Source: Paraburkholderia haematera
GTDB taxonomy: Bacteria; Pseudomonadota; Gammaproteobacteria; Burkholderiales; Burkholderiaceae
Assembly (NCBI RefSeq): GCF_905220975.1
Contig: NZ_CAJNBK010000006.1
Location: 186,001-250,000, forward strand
Direction of reading: 5' to 3'
DNA length: 64,000 nt
Notes under the pieces: model-generated
Told to the model about the DNA's origin: nothing
Databases searched by the model: none
The model's input: the letters and a program-made list of their open reading frames with translations, nothing else
Made by a program: the position numbers and the translations under genes
In this document: piece after piece, positions 10,213 through 18,136 of the stretch
Position numbering within the stretch: the first letter of the stretch is position 1
Layout of the letters: every line of letters starts with the position of its first letter

Positions 10213-10248
10213 AAGCCCGCTTATGCCGACGCAAAAGCGGGCTTTTTT
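10213..10248 (+). terminator. Intrinsic terminator between the riboswitch candidate and metZ
   Basis: AAGCCCGCTT (10213-10222) pairs over ten bases with AAGCGGGCTT (10235-10244), followed by a six-T run ending at 10248. It lies 50 bases after the aptamer candidate and 88 bases before metZ. That position fits a SAM-controlled expression platform, although it could also simply end purF transcription. Confidence 0.8.
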
Positions 10249-10335
10249 GTTGCTGTCGTTTGGCGTTGTTGTGCTCGTTTCACGTGAGCCGTCGACGCCG
10301 AACCCAGCCATGGAACATTGGAAACCAGAACTAAC

Positions 10336-11526
10336 ATGGACGACTCACTGAACTTCGACACGCTGGCAGTCCGATCGGGCACCGTGCGCAGCGACTTCAA
10401 CGAACATTCGGAAGCGATTTTCCTGACCTCGAGCTTCGTCTTCGCAAGTGCCGCGGACGCCGCCGAAAAATTCAAGAATTCCGAAGACAACTATACCTAT
10501 TCGCGCTTCACGAACCCGACCGTCACGATGTTCCAGGACCGTCTGGCCGCGCTCGAAGGCGGCGAGGCGTGTATGGCGACGGCTTCGGGGATGGCCGCGA
10601 TCATGTCGGTGGTGATGTCGACGCTGCAGGCCGGCGACCATCTGGTCAGCTCGCAAGCGCTGTTCGGTTCGACGCTCGGCATGTTCTCGCAGATCTTCAG
10701 CAAGTTCGGCATCACGACGACCTTCGTCGATCCGACTGATCTGGACGCGTGGAAAAACGCCGTGCGCCCGGAGACGAAAATGTTCTTCCTCGAAACGCCG
10801 TCGAATCCGCTGACCGAAGTCGCGGACATCGAAGCGATCAGCAAGATCGCGAAGGCGGCCAATGCGATATTCGTGGTCGACAACTGCTTCTGCAGCCCGG
10901 CGTTGCAACAGCCGCTGAAGCTCGGCGCGGATGTGGTGATGCATTCGGCCACCAAGTTCCTCGACGGCCAGGGACGTGTGCTTGGCGGTGCGCTGGTCGG
11001 CTCGAAGCAGTTCATTATGGAAAAGGTGTTCCCGTTCGTGCGCAGTGCCGGGCCGACGCTGTCCGCGTTCAATGCGTGGGTGCTGCTCAAGGGCATGGAA
11101 ACGCTGACGCTGCGGGTTGAAAAGCAGTCGGCGAATGCGCTCGAAATCGCGCGCTGGCTAGAAAAGCATCCGGCCGTGAATCGCGTGTTCTATCCGGGCT
11201 TGGAATCGCATCCGCAGCATGCACTGGCCATGCGCCAGCAAAAGGCGGGCGGCGCGATCCTGTCGTTCGAGCTGAAGGGCGATACGCCTGAACAGATGCG
11301 CGCGAATGCCTGGCGCGTGATCGATAACACGAAGATCTGCTCGATTACCGGCAATCTCGGCGATACGCGTACCACTATCACGCATCCGGCCACCACTACG
11401 CATGCTCGCGTGACGCCCGAAGCGCGCGCGGCGGCGGGCATTAGCGAAGGCCTGATCCGGCTTGCGGTGGGTCTGGAAAACGCCGGCGATATCCGCGACG
11501 ATCTGCAGCGCGGTCTGGCGGGTTGA
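10336..11526 (+). CDS. metZ: O-succinylhomoserine sulfhydrylase MetZ
   Basis: MetZ replaces succinate in O-succinylhomoserine with sulfide, giving homocysteine for methionine synthesis. It is a PLP enzyme of the Cys/Met metabolism family, 396 residues. Visible motifs are YSRFTNPT, MATASGMAAI, FFLETPSNP, VVDNCFCSPALQQP and the PLP lysine in VVMHSATKFLDGQGR. ATG 10336 (MDDSLNFDTLAVRSG) was chosen over a TTG at 10318. The upstream SAM-II candidate and terminator predict repression when S-adenosylmethionine is plentiful. O-acetylhomoserine as substrate cannot be excluded from sequence. Confidence 0.93.
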   Translation: MDDSLNFDTLAVRSGTVRSDFNEHSEAIFLTSSFVFASAADAAEKFKNSEDNYTYSRFTNPTVTMFQDRLAALEGGEACMATASGMAAIMSVVMSTLQAGDHLVSSQALFGSTLGMFSQIFSKFGITTTFVDPTDLDAWKNAVRPETKMFFLETPSNPLTEVADIEAISKIAKAANAIFVVDNCFCSPALQQPLKLGADVVMHSATKFLDGQGRVLGGALVGSKQFIMEKVFPFVRSAGPTLSAFNAWVLLKGMETLTLRVEKQSANALEIARWLEKHPAVNRVFYPGLESHPQHALAMRQQKAGGAILSFELKGDTPEQMRANAWRVIDNTKICSITGNLGDTRTTITHPATTTHARVTPEARAAAGISEGLIRLAVGLENAGDIRDDLQRGLAG

Positions 11527-11614
11527 TCACGCCGGGCACTTGCAGAAGTGGAGTAGCAAAAGAGCAGGAAGAAACGCGGGCTGCCTTTTCAGGTGGCTCG
11601 CGAACGGCACGAAC

Positions 11615-12403
11615 TCAATGGCGCAACGCGCGCCATTGACCGGGCGCCAGCCCGAAGCGCCGCGTGAATGCGTGGGTGTAGGCGCTCTGATCGCCAAAGC
11701 CGATTTCCAGCGCGATATCGCTGAGCGATAGACGTGGATCGGACAGCAAGCCAAGAGACGTATCGAGCCGCAGACGCTGCAAATAGCGATGGGGCGTTTC
11801 GCCGAAGGCCTCGATAAAAAGCTGATGAAAACGGCGCATGCCGAAACCGCAGTGCGCGGCAAGGTCGGCAATACGCAGTGGCTCCGAGAGATGCGCGCGC
11901 AGCCAGCGGTCGATGCGCGCAAAGTCGAGGCCGGCGCCGTATGCCTGTGCCCCGGCCACCGTGCCGGAGTCGGCGACCAACGCAGCACCCAATCGTGCGG
12001 CTGCATCCCATTGAAAACGCCGGGTATCCAGATCGTCGGCTTGTTCACCGCCTGCGCCGCCTGCGGCGTGCGCGGCAATCCGATAGACGAGCTGCGTGAG
12101 CGAGGCATCCACCGTCACTGCCCGCGCGCGGTCGAACAGACGTTCCGGCACGGCCAGCGAGGCGGCCGGCAAATCCAGCACCAGTTGCCGGTTCTCGCCG
12201 ATGCCCGCGTAATCGTGCCGCGCCCCGGCCGGAATGAGCCAGGCTGAGCCGGCGTCGATCTGATGCGCGACGCCGTCTACCGCCATCACCATTGCACCGT
12301 CGAGTCCGAGCACGACCTGGTGAAAGTCGTGCACGTCCGACGCTTCGATCGCGCCGTACCGGCGCAACGAAACGCTAGGTGCGGTGACGGCGGGGTGACT
12401 CAT
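11615..12403 (-). CDS. AraC-family transcriptional regulator
   Basis: This is a 262-residue regulator with an N-terminal cupin-like sensing domain (about residues 20-110, containing GSAWLIPAGARHDYAG) and a C-terminal AraC double helix-turn-helix. The first helix-turn-helix is RIADLAAHCGFGMRRFHQLF. The second, SLSDIALEIGFGDQSAYTHAF, carries the family motif, and RFGLAPGQWR ends the protein. The ligand and targets are unknown. It converges with metZ and is followed by an FKBP gene on the same strand. Nothing in the neighbourhood identifies a regulon. Confidence 0.88.
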   Translation of the reverse strand: MSHPAVTAPSVSLRRYGAIEASDVHDFHQVVLGLDGAMVMAVDGVAHQIDAGSAWLIPAGARHDYAGIGENRQLVLDLPAASLAVPERLFDRARAVTVDASLTQLVYRIAAHAAGGAGGEQADDLDTRRFQWDAAARLGAALVADSGTVAGAQAYGAGLDFARIDRWLRAHLSEPLRIADLAAHCGFGMRRFHQLFIEAFGETPHRYLQRLRLDTSLGLLSDPRLSLSDIALEIGFGDQSAYTHAFTRRFGLAPGQWRALRH

Positions 12404-12434
12404 TGGCGCGGCCCGATTGCAAAACAGCGAAAAC

Positions 12435-12776
12435 TTAGACGCCGAGCAGTTCGACTTCGAACACGAGCGTTGCGTTCGGCGGAATCACGCCGCCTGCGCC
12501 ACGCACGCCGTAGCCGAGTTGCGGCGGAATCGTCAGCTTGCGCGTGCCGCCGACCTTCATGCCTTGCACGCCTTCGTCCCAACCCTTGATGACCATGCCG
12601 CCGCCCAGCACGAACGCGAACGGGTCGTTGCGGTCCTTGCTCGAGTCGAACTTCTGGCCGTCGGTCAGCCAGCCCGTGTAGTGCACGCTGACGGTCTTGC
12701 CGGCAACCGCTTCGGCGCCGTTGCCTTCAACGATGTCTTCATATTTCAGGCCGGATTCGGTAGTCACAGTCGACAT
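12435..12776 (-). CDS. FKBP-type peptidyl-prolyl isomerase
   Basis: This is a single-domain cytosolic FKBP of 113 residues that catalyses cis-trans isomerisation of X-Pro bonds. Family motifs are [45 protein letters not shown] and the C-terminal [10 protein letters not shown]. There is no signal peptide. AAGGAG precedes the start on the minus strand, and a TACAAT -10 box (+ strand 12811-12816) lies about 35-40 bases upstream. It resembles the well-studied Burkholderia single-domain FKBPs. Confidence 0.95.
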   Translation of the reverse strand: MSTVTTESGLKYEDIVEGNGAEAVAGKTVSVHYTGWLTDGQKFDSSKDRNDPFAFVLGGGMVIKGWDEGVQGMKVGGTRKLTIPPQLGYGVRGAGGVIPPNATLVFEVELLGV

Positions 12777-12913
12777 GTGTCGCTCCTTAGGTCACGTCAT
12801 AAAAACCGACATTGTAGGCGTGTTGGCGTTGCGTCGCCGAGGATTCCCGGGTGGCATGCCGTTTGCGGCGACGTTAGCCATCCGGCCAGGCTGGTTGCGT
12901 CGGGCGGCATGCC

Positions 12914-12919
12914 TATAAT
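12914..12919 (+). promoter_or_regulatory. Consensus -10 box upstream of the kinase-like gene
   Basis: A perfect TATAAT at 12914-12919 lies 46 bases before the GTG start at 12965. No matching -35 hexamer is clear at 16-18 bases; TTGCGT at 12895-12900 is too close (13 bases). Confidence 0.5.
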
Positions 12920-12964
12920 GGGGTTCCGTTCAATATTTCATGTACCGCCTGAGAGGGCTCGATC

Positions 12965-13771
12965 GTGACAACGTCTTCCAACGGGACCGTCGGCGCAAAT
13001 CCCGTTCTTTCCGGCTTTGCCGTCTCCGAACGCACCGCACATCTGCGCGCGGAGACCGCGCTGTTCATGCGCGACCACGTACTCTCGTTGGTGTCGCATG
13101 ACCTGCGAGGCCCGCTGAACGCCATCCATAGCTGGGCGTACGTGCTCGAGCGCAAGCTCGATGCGAACGACCCCAACTCGCAGCGCGCCGTCACCGGAAT
13201 TCGCAACGGCGTGGACCAGCAGGTGAAGCTGCTGGAGACGATTGTCGATGCCACGCGTGCCGGGACCAAATCGCTGCCGCTGGCTCATGCTTCGTTTCCG
13301 TTGCATCCGCTACTTGATGAAACCGTTGAAGAAGTCCGCTCCGGGTTGGCGCGCGCGCGCGGCGTCGAGGTCACGGTCGATTCGCAGCTCGCTACGGAGC
13401 AGCTCAACGGCGACCGTGAACGCCTGGCCGCCGCGCTATGGGTAATGCTCACGTTTGCCGTGGAGGCGGGCACGGAGGGTGCCGTCGTCACGCTGGCCAC
13501 ACGTGCGGATGCCACCAGGTGGTACGCCAGCGTCACCTTCAATCAGAGCGCCGCGGCACTGGACGACCCTTCGTTGCCGCATTTGCTGGAAGCCTTTGCC
13601 CGCAAACAGGCGCGCGAGCCGCGCGAAGCCAAACGGATCGCGTGGGTGTTCGCGCTGTGCAAGCGCGTTGCCGAAGCGCACAGCGGTAGCTTCGAACAAA
13701 GCGAGGCACCTGAGAGCGAAACTGTTACGCTCGCACTGCATGTGCCACTGACGGCGTCGACCCCAACGTGA
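12965..13771 (+). CDS. Histidine-kinase-like protein with phosphoacceptor helix and degenerate ATPase domain
   Basis: The 268 residues begin with a HisKA dimerisation helix. Its H-box, LVSHDLRGPLNAIHSW, puts the phosphoacceptor at H45. A HATPase_c-shaped segment follows, but the ATP-binding boxes are missing. The N-box reads ALWVMLTFAVEAG instead of NLLxNAxK, the G1 DxGxG is replaced by TFNQSAAAL, and the G2 glycines are gone from RIAWVFALCKRVAEAHSGSF. There are no membrane segments and no receiver domain, and no response regulator gene is adjacent. GTG 12965 is the only reasonable start. It may be a phosphotransfer or scaffold protein rather than an active kinase. Confidence 0.8.
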   Translation: MTTSSNGTVGANPVLSGFAVSERTAHLRAETALFMRDHVLSLVSHDLRGPLNAIHSWAYVLERKLDANDPNSQRAVTGIRNGVDQQVKLLETIVDATRAGTKSLPLAHASFPLHPLLDETVEEVRSGLARARGVEVTVDSQLATEQLNGDRERLAAALWVMLTFAVEAGTEGAVVTLATRADATRWYASVTFNQSAAALDDPSLPHLLEAFARKQAREPREAKRIAWVFALCKRVAEAHSGSFEQSEAPESETVTLALHVPLTASTPT

Positions 13772-13865
13772 GCGGCGGCCCCCGGCACGCGTTCCTGTAC
13801 GCGATTAACTTTCATCTCGCTTTCGCCCTCTATACTGACAACTTTTGTTGCCGGAGCCCTTCGCT

Positions 13866-15209
13866 TTGATCCAGGTAGTCGCCCTTATCGGTGCATTGTT
13901 TCTCGTCGCCCTCAACGGTTTTTTCGTCGCCGCCGAATTCGGTCTGGTGAAGCTGCGGCAGACCCGCGTGCAGAGCCTTGCCGCCAAACACGGCATGCGT
14001 GGGCGTTTGCTGGCGAAGGTGCACGGACGGCTCGACGCGTATCTGTCCGCCTGTCAGCTCGGCATTACGCTGGCGTCGCTCGGACTCGGCTGGATCGGCG
14101 AGCCGGCGTTCGCGGAACTGCTCACGCCGGTCTTCAGTCTGCTGGGCGTGGAATCGGAGAAGCTGATTCACGGCATCTCGTTGTTCTTCGCGTTCTCGTG
14201 CATTTCGTTCCTGCATATCGTGGTGGGCGAACTGGCGCCGAAGTCGCTGGCGATTCGTGAAGCGGAAAAGGTTTCGTTGTGGGCTGCTACGCCGCTGTAC
14301 GGTTTCTACTGGGCGATGTATCCGGCGATCTGGGTGCTCAACTCGAGCGCCAATGCCGTGTTGAAACTCGCCGGCCTCGACGCGGACCACGGCCACGACT
14401 CGCATTACTCGACGGACGAACTCAAGTTGATCCTGCGTGGCCGCCACGCCAATGTCGCGACCGGGCTTGGTGCGCCGGATGGCGCGTACAGCCAGGACGA
14501 ATGGAACACGATTGCGCATTCGCTGGATTTCTCGCGCATGACCGTCTCGGACCTGATGCGTCCGTCCCATGAGATGGTCGGCATGCGGCGCGATGTGCCG
14601 TTGCGCGAAAACATGCAAGTGGTGGCGCGGCACCGCTTCAGCCGCTATCCGTTGTTCGAAGACGCGTCCGGCGAGCGCGTGGCCGGCATGATTCATTTGA
14701 AGGATTTGCTGCTGGCGAGGCATGCGGGCAGCACGCTCGACGACCTCTCCAAATACGCGCGGCCCGTGCAGTATGTGAAGCCGGACATGCCGGCGCTCGA
14801 ACTGTTTCGCCGCTTCCGCAAGGGTGCGCCGCATTTCGCGCTAGTGGGTCATAAGAACTCGAAGCCGATCGGCTTTCTGACACTGGACAATCTGCTCGGC
14901 GCACTGGTTGGGCAAATCCACGACGAATTCCGCCAGGGCGACGCCGACTGGACGCGCATGGACGACGGCACGTTGATGGGTAAGGGCAGCTTGCCGGTGG
15001 TGTCGCTGGAACGTGCGCTCGGGATCGACATCGACGAAGGCAAGGCCGAATCGGTCGGCGGTCTCGTGATTCAGGCGCTCAACGATCTGCCTAGCGAAGG
15101 GCAGCGCGTCGAGTTCGATCGCTTCGACGTGGTGGTCAAGAAGATGAAGGGACCGCGCATCGTCCTCGTGCGCGTTTATCCGAAGATATTCGACGACGAA
15201 GGCGGTTAA
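13866..15209 (+). CDS. HlyC/CorC (CNNM-CBS) family membrane protein
   Basis: This protein has an N-terminal CNNM/DUF21 membrane domain (about residues 1-190, starting IQVVALIGALFLVALNGFF), two CBS domains and a C-terminal CorC_HlyC domain. The family is linked to magnesium and cobalt transport or resistance and is often annotated as hemolysin. TTG 13866 gives 447 residues and has GGAG nine bases upstream. A TTG at 13845 would add seven residues, but the TATACT -10 at 13831-13836 would start the RNA almost on that codon. It converges with treY. Confidence 0.88.
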   Translation: MIQVVALIGALFLVALNGFFVAAEFGLVKLRQTRVQSLAAKHGMRGRLLAKVHGRLDAYLSACQLGITLASLGLGWIGEPAFAELLTPVFSLLGVESEKLIHGISLFFAFSCISFLHIVVGELAPKSLAIREAEKVSLWAATPLYGFYWAMYPAIWVLNSSANAVLKLAGLDADHGHDSHYSTDELKLILRGRHANVATGLGAPDGAYSQDEWNTIAHSLDFSRMTVSDLMRPSHEMVGMRRDVPLRENMQVVARHRFSRYPLFEDASGERVAGMIHLKDLLLARHAGSTLDDLSKYARPVQYVKPDMPALELFRRFRKGAPHFALVGHKNSKPIGFLTLDNLLGALVGQIHDEFRQGDADWTRMDDGTLMGKGSLPVVSLERALGIDIDEGKAESVGGLVIQALNDLPSEGQRVEFDRFDVVVKKMKGPRIVLVRVYPKIFDDEGG

Positions 15210-15230
15210 AGCACAGGTACTTTAACCGCC
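15201..15230. terminator. Symmetric hairpin between convergent genes
   Basis: GGCGGTTAAAG (15201-15211) pairs perfectly over 11 bases with CTTTAACCGCC (15220-15230), with an 8-base loop. The left arm includes the stop codon of the CorC-like gene, and treY ends 24 bases further on. There is no long U-run, so efficiency as an intrinsic terminator is uncertain. Confidence 0.55.
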
Positions 15231-15253
15231 TGCAACTCGCTAAAAATCGCGGA

Positions 15254-18136
15254 TCAACTGCGTGGCACACCGTCCTCCACCAACACGGCGACAGGCATCG
15301 CACCCAACGCATCGCGCAGATAAAGCAAGCCGTTTTCATCGACTTTAGGCGCCGCCGGACTCAACCAGTCGAACAGCGCCCGCGCGGCCAGATCCGCAGG
15401 CATCGCGATTGCCGTATCGCCCCACTTATCCGGATCGACCATCGGCAGATCGCCGCTTTCGCCGCTTTCGCCACTATTACCGAGCAAGCCGGCAGCAAGC
15501 CGGCTCGCCACCACCACAGCCCACGCATTCCCATGCCGCCGCGCAAACGCGATCACATTCGACGCATGCGCACCGCGCACCTCGAGCGGCAGATAAGTAC
15601 TCTGACTCAGCAACTCCGGCAAATGCGCGCGCAACGCCAGCACGCGCTGCACCACCGCGAGTTTCACCCGGCCATCGCGCCAGCTTGCCAGGAACTCCGA
15701 AGGCGGTGTCTGCACCAGCCACGCCTCACGCTTGGCAAAGTCGACGGGCCGGCGATTGTCAGGATCGACCAGACTGAAATCCCACAACTCAGTGCCCTGA
15801 TAAAGATCGGGAATCCCAGGCGACGTGAGCCGCAACACCGTTTGCTGCAAGCTATTGAGCGCACCGGCGCGTCCAATTCGCGCGACGAAAGCGGACAACT
15901 CGCGCAGGAAACCGTCGCGCCGCTGCGGTGCCAGGATATCGAACAGGAAATCGCGGCAACCGGCCTCATAGGCTTCGTCGGGAGCGAGCCAGTTGGTCTG
16001 CAGCTTGGCTTCCCGCAGCGCTTTCAACTGCCATTGCGCGACCCGCTCGGCCAGTGCCTTGACGCCGGCTGCATCGTCCGGCTTTAGATCCGGTGGCCAG
16101 CAGCCCACCAGCGTCTGATACAGCATCGCCTCGGCGGCGGGGCCCGGCGCCCAATCGTAGCTGCTTGCGTCCTTGCCTGCGCTGCTGATCGGCTTACCGT
16201 CGACGGCGCGGCGAAGCGGCGCGTTCAGTGTCGACCACGCGCGCAACCTGACGCTCCATTCATCCGGGATTTCGCTCAACACGGCAAGCCGCGCGCGCAC
16301 GTCTTCGCCACGCTTATGGTCATGCGTCGCCGTGGCGAGCATCGCGTGAGGAAAGCGCTGCGAGCGCGCGAGATTCGCCGCATGAAATTGCTCGACTGAC
16401 AACGCAAACTCGCCCGGGTCCGAGCCGACCTCATTGCGCGACAGCAAACGTCCATAGCGATAGCACGCTGTATCTTCAATCGCCTTCGCCGCGACCGGCG
16501 CGGTCAATTGCGCAAACAGCGTCTGCGCGGTGCGGCGCGCGGAACCGGCATGACTCGGCGGCGCGCCATTCGGTCCCTGCTGCTGTGAAGGGGCGTTGCC
16601 CCGTGCGTTCGGCACGTCTTCGGCGCTGCCGCCGAGCCACGCATTCACGCGGTCGAGCACCCCATAGTCCGCGCGCGAAAGCGTCTGCCTCGCGCCTGCC
16701 AGCGCCTGCTCGAAATACGCGTTATCGGCGGCGCTGCGCAGCCCGTTTTGTGGATAGATCCGATACACCGGAAAATGCACGACCAGTTCGGTCAGCACGC
16801 GCCGCAGCGCAGTGAAGGTGAAATCGCGCGTCGTCAGCGAATCGCGGGCAATCCGATGCAACGCGCGCGCTGCACGATCCAGTTCCGCCGCGAGGTTCTC
16901 CGCGAGAATCTTCCGGCGCGCGGCCAGGGCTTCGTGGGCGAAGCGCGGGCTGCCGCCGGTGAGTTCGGCCCACGTCTGCGCAAGCGGCTCGGCGCCGGCC
17001 GGATCGTGCAGCAGCGCGCCCACGTCGTTCATGAAATCGTAGCCGGTGGTGCCGTCCACGGGCCAATCGTCGCGCAGCGGTTCGTCGCGTCCGAGAATTT
17101 TTTCGACGACCACATACGGCGCCGTGTCGCGCAATTCGGTGAGGCGCTGCCGCAGGCGCTGACAGTACTCACGCGGTTCGGCGAGACCGTCGATGTGGTC
17201 GATTCGCAAACCGTCCACCACGCCTTCCTGATACAGACGGAAAACCAGCGCATGCACGGCCTCGAACACTTCGGGCCGCTCCACGCGCACGCCCGCCAGC
17301 GTCGAGATGTCGAAGAAACGCCGCCAGTTCACCTCGTCCGAAGCGGTGCGCCACCATGCGAGGCGGAAGTGCTGCCGTTCGATCAGACGATGCAAACGGT
17401 CACGCGCTACCGGATCCGCGGGTGCATACGCTTGCAGCACCGACTCGATCGCCGCGGCGCCGTTTTGCGCGACGAACTCGCGCAGCATGTCGCGTCCTTC
17501 GGCGGCGCGCGGCTGGTCGGCCGGTTGCGTCGTCAGGCCCTGGAAACGTTCGGCCTGTGCGCTGAGATCGGCACGGTCGCCGCTTTGCAGAATCGTCGCG
17601 TAATCGATTGGGCACACCGGAAACACGTGCGGCCCGTAGCCGATATAAAAGCGCCCGCTGTCAGCCGCAAAACGCAGCGCAATCCGCCCTGCCGCGAGTT
17701 CCTCGCCGTAAGGTGCGCCGAGTGCCGGCACCAGCACCTTGCCGCGCAGGGCCGGATCGGGCGAGTGCCAGTCAACATCGAAATGGCGCGCATACGTGCT
17801 GTGCCGGCCCCATTCGAGGATGTCGAGCCACCACGCATTGCTTGGGCCGCTGACGCCCATATGATTCGGCACCACGTCGACGATCAACCCCATGTTGCGC
17901 GCGCGCAGTGCATCGACGAGGCGTTTCAGGCCAGCCTCGCCGCCGCATTCGGCGTTGACCTGGGCGTAGTCGGCGGTATCGTAGCCGTGCATCGAACCCG
18001 GCTCGGCAGTGGTGATAGGCGACGCGTACAGGTGGCTGATGCCGAGCGCGGCGAAGTAGTCGACATGCTTCGCGGCATCGTCGAAGGTAAAGCCCCGATG
18101 GAATTGGAGGCGGAGCGTGGAGCGCGGGACGGTCAT
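15254..18136 (-). CDS. treY: Malto-oligosyltrehalose synthase TreY
   Basis: TreY is a GH13 enzyme that turns the reducing end of a malto-oligosaccharide into an alpha,alpha-1,1-linked trehalosyl end. TreZ then releases trehalose. The 960 residues begin STLRLQFHRGFTFDD. The catalytic nucleophile is D313 in GLRIDHIDGL, the acid/base is E345 in VVVEKILGR, and the TreY-specific block DGTTGYDFMN follows. A Ser/Gln/Pro-rich insert near residues 600-625 is probably a surface loop. The frame stays open upstream, but that stretch lies inside malQ; the ATG overlapping the malQ stop as ATGA is the real start. It is the last gene of the cluster. Confidence 0.95.
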   Translation of the reverse strand: MTVPRSTLRLQFHRGFTFDDAAKHVDYFAALGISHLYASPITTAEPGSMHGYDTADYAQVNAECGGEAGLKRLVDALRARNMGLIVDVVPNHMGVSGPSNAWWLDILEWGRHSTYARHFDVDWHSPDPALRGKVLVPALGAPYGEELAAGRIALRFAADSGRFYIGYGPHVFPVCPIDYATILQSGDRADLSAQAERFQGLTTQPADQPRAAEGRDMLREFVAQNGAAAIESVLQAYAPADPVARDRLHRLIERQHFRLAWWRTASDEVNWRRFFDISTLAGVRVERPEVFEAVHALVFRLYQEGVVDGLRIDHIDGLAEPREYCQRLRQRLTELRDTAPYVVVEKILGRDEPLRDDWPVDGTTGYDFMNDVGALLHDPAGAEPLAQTWAELTGGSPRFAHEALAARRKILAENLAAELDRAARALHRIARDSLTTRDFTFTALRRVLTELVVHFPVYRIYPQNGLRSAADNAYFEQALAGARQTLSRADYGVLDRVNAWLGGSAEDVPNARGNAPSQQQGPNGAPPSHAGSARRTAQTLFAQLTAPVAAKAIEDTACYRYGRLLSRNEVGSDPGEFALSVEQFHAANLARSQRFPHAMLATATHDHKRGEDVRARLAVLSEIPDEWSVRLRAWSTLNAPLRRAVDGKPISSAGKDASSYDWAPGPAAEAMLYQTLVGCWPPDLKPDDAAGVKALAERVAQWQLKALREAKLQTNWLAPDEAYEAGCRDFLFDILAPQRRDGFLRELSAFVARIGRAGALNSLQQTVLRLTSPGIPDLYQGTELWDFSLVDPDNRRPVDFAKREAWLVQTPPSEFLASWRDGRVKLAVVQRVLALRAHLPELLSQSTYLPLEVRGAHASNVIAFARRHGNAWAVVVASRLAAGLLGNSGESGESGDLPMVDPDKWGDTAIAMPADLAARALFDWLSPAAPKVDENGLLYLRDALGAMPVAVLVEDGVPRS

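Noticed and set aside
12895..12919. TTGCGT/TATAAT as a full sigma-70 promoter
   Set aside because: The spacing is only 13 bases; only the -10 box is reported.
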